In this document: in pieces, positions 14,760 to 15,184 of the stretch
Layout: every line of letters begins with the position of its first letter
Numbering within the stretch: position 1 is the stretch's first letter
The notes under the pieces: generated by a model
What the model was told of the DNA's origin: nothing
The model's database searches: none
Seen by the model: only the letters and a program-made list of their open reading frames with translations
Position numbers and translations under genes: made by a program
NCBI GenBank assembly: GCA_014523685.1
Contig: JAATVT010000009.1
Location: forward strand, 1-15,184
Source of the DNA: Nitrososphaerales archaeon TH5893
Lineage (GTDB): Archaea; Thermoproteota; Nitrososphaeria; Nitrososphaerales; Nitrososphaeraceae
DNA length: 15,184 nt
Direction of reading: 5' to 3'

Positions 14760-15184
14760 GCCTAGTGCCGAATATTAGACTTGTAACTCAAAATTCTCTC
14801 CAATAACAGAAATTCAATTGCGAAGTAAGATCTTGAATTCTTACGATATGGTTTTGATTTTATTTCGAATCTAAAGCGTCTTGAATGCTTGATTTGGAAA
14901 TTGCTATCGTTAGATTTACAAAGCATCTCGATGTTATTCATGTGGACATTTCCGTTTATCATAGTTACTTTAATGGACGACCCAAATTATCTTTGTATTG
15001 AGCCCGACCAGTGATCGCATAGCATTTTTCGTCTGAATGTTAAGGCACTGTGAATTAAGTGCGGATTAATTTAAATAACGTAATATTGCAACATAGCTAA
15101 GATTGCAGCAGAGTAAGGTTCGTGTAGAGAGAAAATTTGTTCTATTTCTTATTCATACACCATTTGGCTTAAATTTTTTCGATA
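14760..15184. other. Right-end region without a supportable gene
   Basis: About 425 bp upstream of scpA. A 66-codon frame on the minus strand (14962-14762) is basic and matches nothing I recognise. It has an AT-rich GATAATTT about 25 nt upstream that could be a promoter, so a small gene is not excluded. Within it is a small hairpin: GTAAGA (14825-14830) with TCTTAC, loop of 8 nt. I see no tRNA, terminator or repeat. The next gene probably lies beyond the window. Confidence 0.35.

Noticed and set aside
14762..14962. A 66-codon minus-strand frame upstream of scpA.
   Set aside because: It has no recognisable family and only a weak promoter-like stretch. Kept only as a note in the region entry.
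1..15184. CRISPR arrays, insertion sequences, tRNA or rRNA genes, attachment sites.
   Set aside because: I found no repeat-spacer pattern, transposase, T-loop/acceptor pairing or rRNA-like segment by reading both strands.

Overview
The window looks like a piece of an ammonia-oxidising-type archaeal (Thaumarchaeota/Nitrososphaeria) chromosome. It carries archaeal or eukaryote-type ribosomal proteins (eS8, eS25), archaeal RNA polymerase subunit Rpo6/RpoK, and the archaeal version of the shikimate pathway (ADH synthase plus 3-dehydroquinate synthase II, and a GHMP-type shikimate kinase). It also has an archaeal SbcD-like phosphoesterase and an archaeal ScpA/ScpB pair. First genes of transcripts have a TATA box about 25-28 nt before the start codon, as in leaderless mRNAs. 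Several internal genes instead start at TTG or GTG, overlap the gene before them, and have Shine-Dalgarno sequences. The species is not identifiable from the window.

Left part (1-5530, all minus strand): a shikimate cluster read right to left as ADH synthase, DHQ synthase II, [DNA methyltransferase], aroD, aroE, aroK, aroA (only its first 19 codons are inside the window). Together these lead from aldehyde-derived precursors to EPSP. The cluster is broken by a solitary methyltransferase of the TSPPY (probable N4-cytosine) class, after which aroD has its own TATA promoter.

Middle (5530-7470): a 500-bp divergent intergenic region with two perfect palindromes, then rps25e (+), a cyclophilin-like-fold protein (-) and, divergent from it, rpoK (+) with a long basic N-terminal extension.

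Pyrimidine/arginine block (7651-12119, plus strand): carA and carB, the two subunits of carbamoyl-phosphate synthase. carB is the most notable object in the window. Its true N-terminus starts at TTG 8843 behind a GGAGG, overlapping carA. The frame then runs into a stop inside a 22-nt insertion (8918-8939), exactly between Glu25 and Phe26 of the conserved GEFDYSG motif. The 22 nt and their flanks fold into a bulge-helix-bulge-like structure whose predicted cut sites restore the reading frame exactly. I interpret this as a tRNA-type (endonuclease-spliced) mini-intron in a protein-coding mRNA.

Right part (12111-14724, minus strand): scpA, scpB, rps8e and an SbcD-like phosphoesterase, with an unexplained 38-codon open stretch between the last two. 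The final ~425 bp hold no gene I can support.
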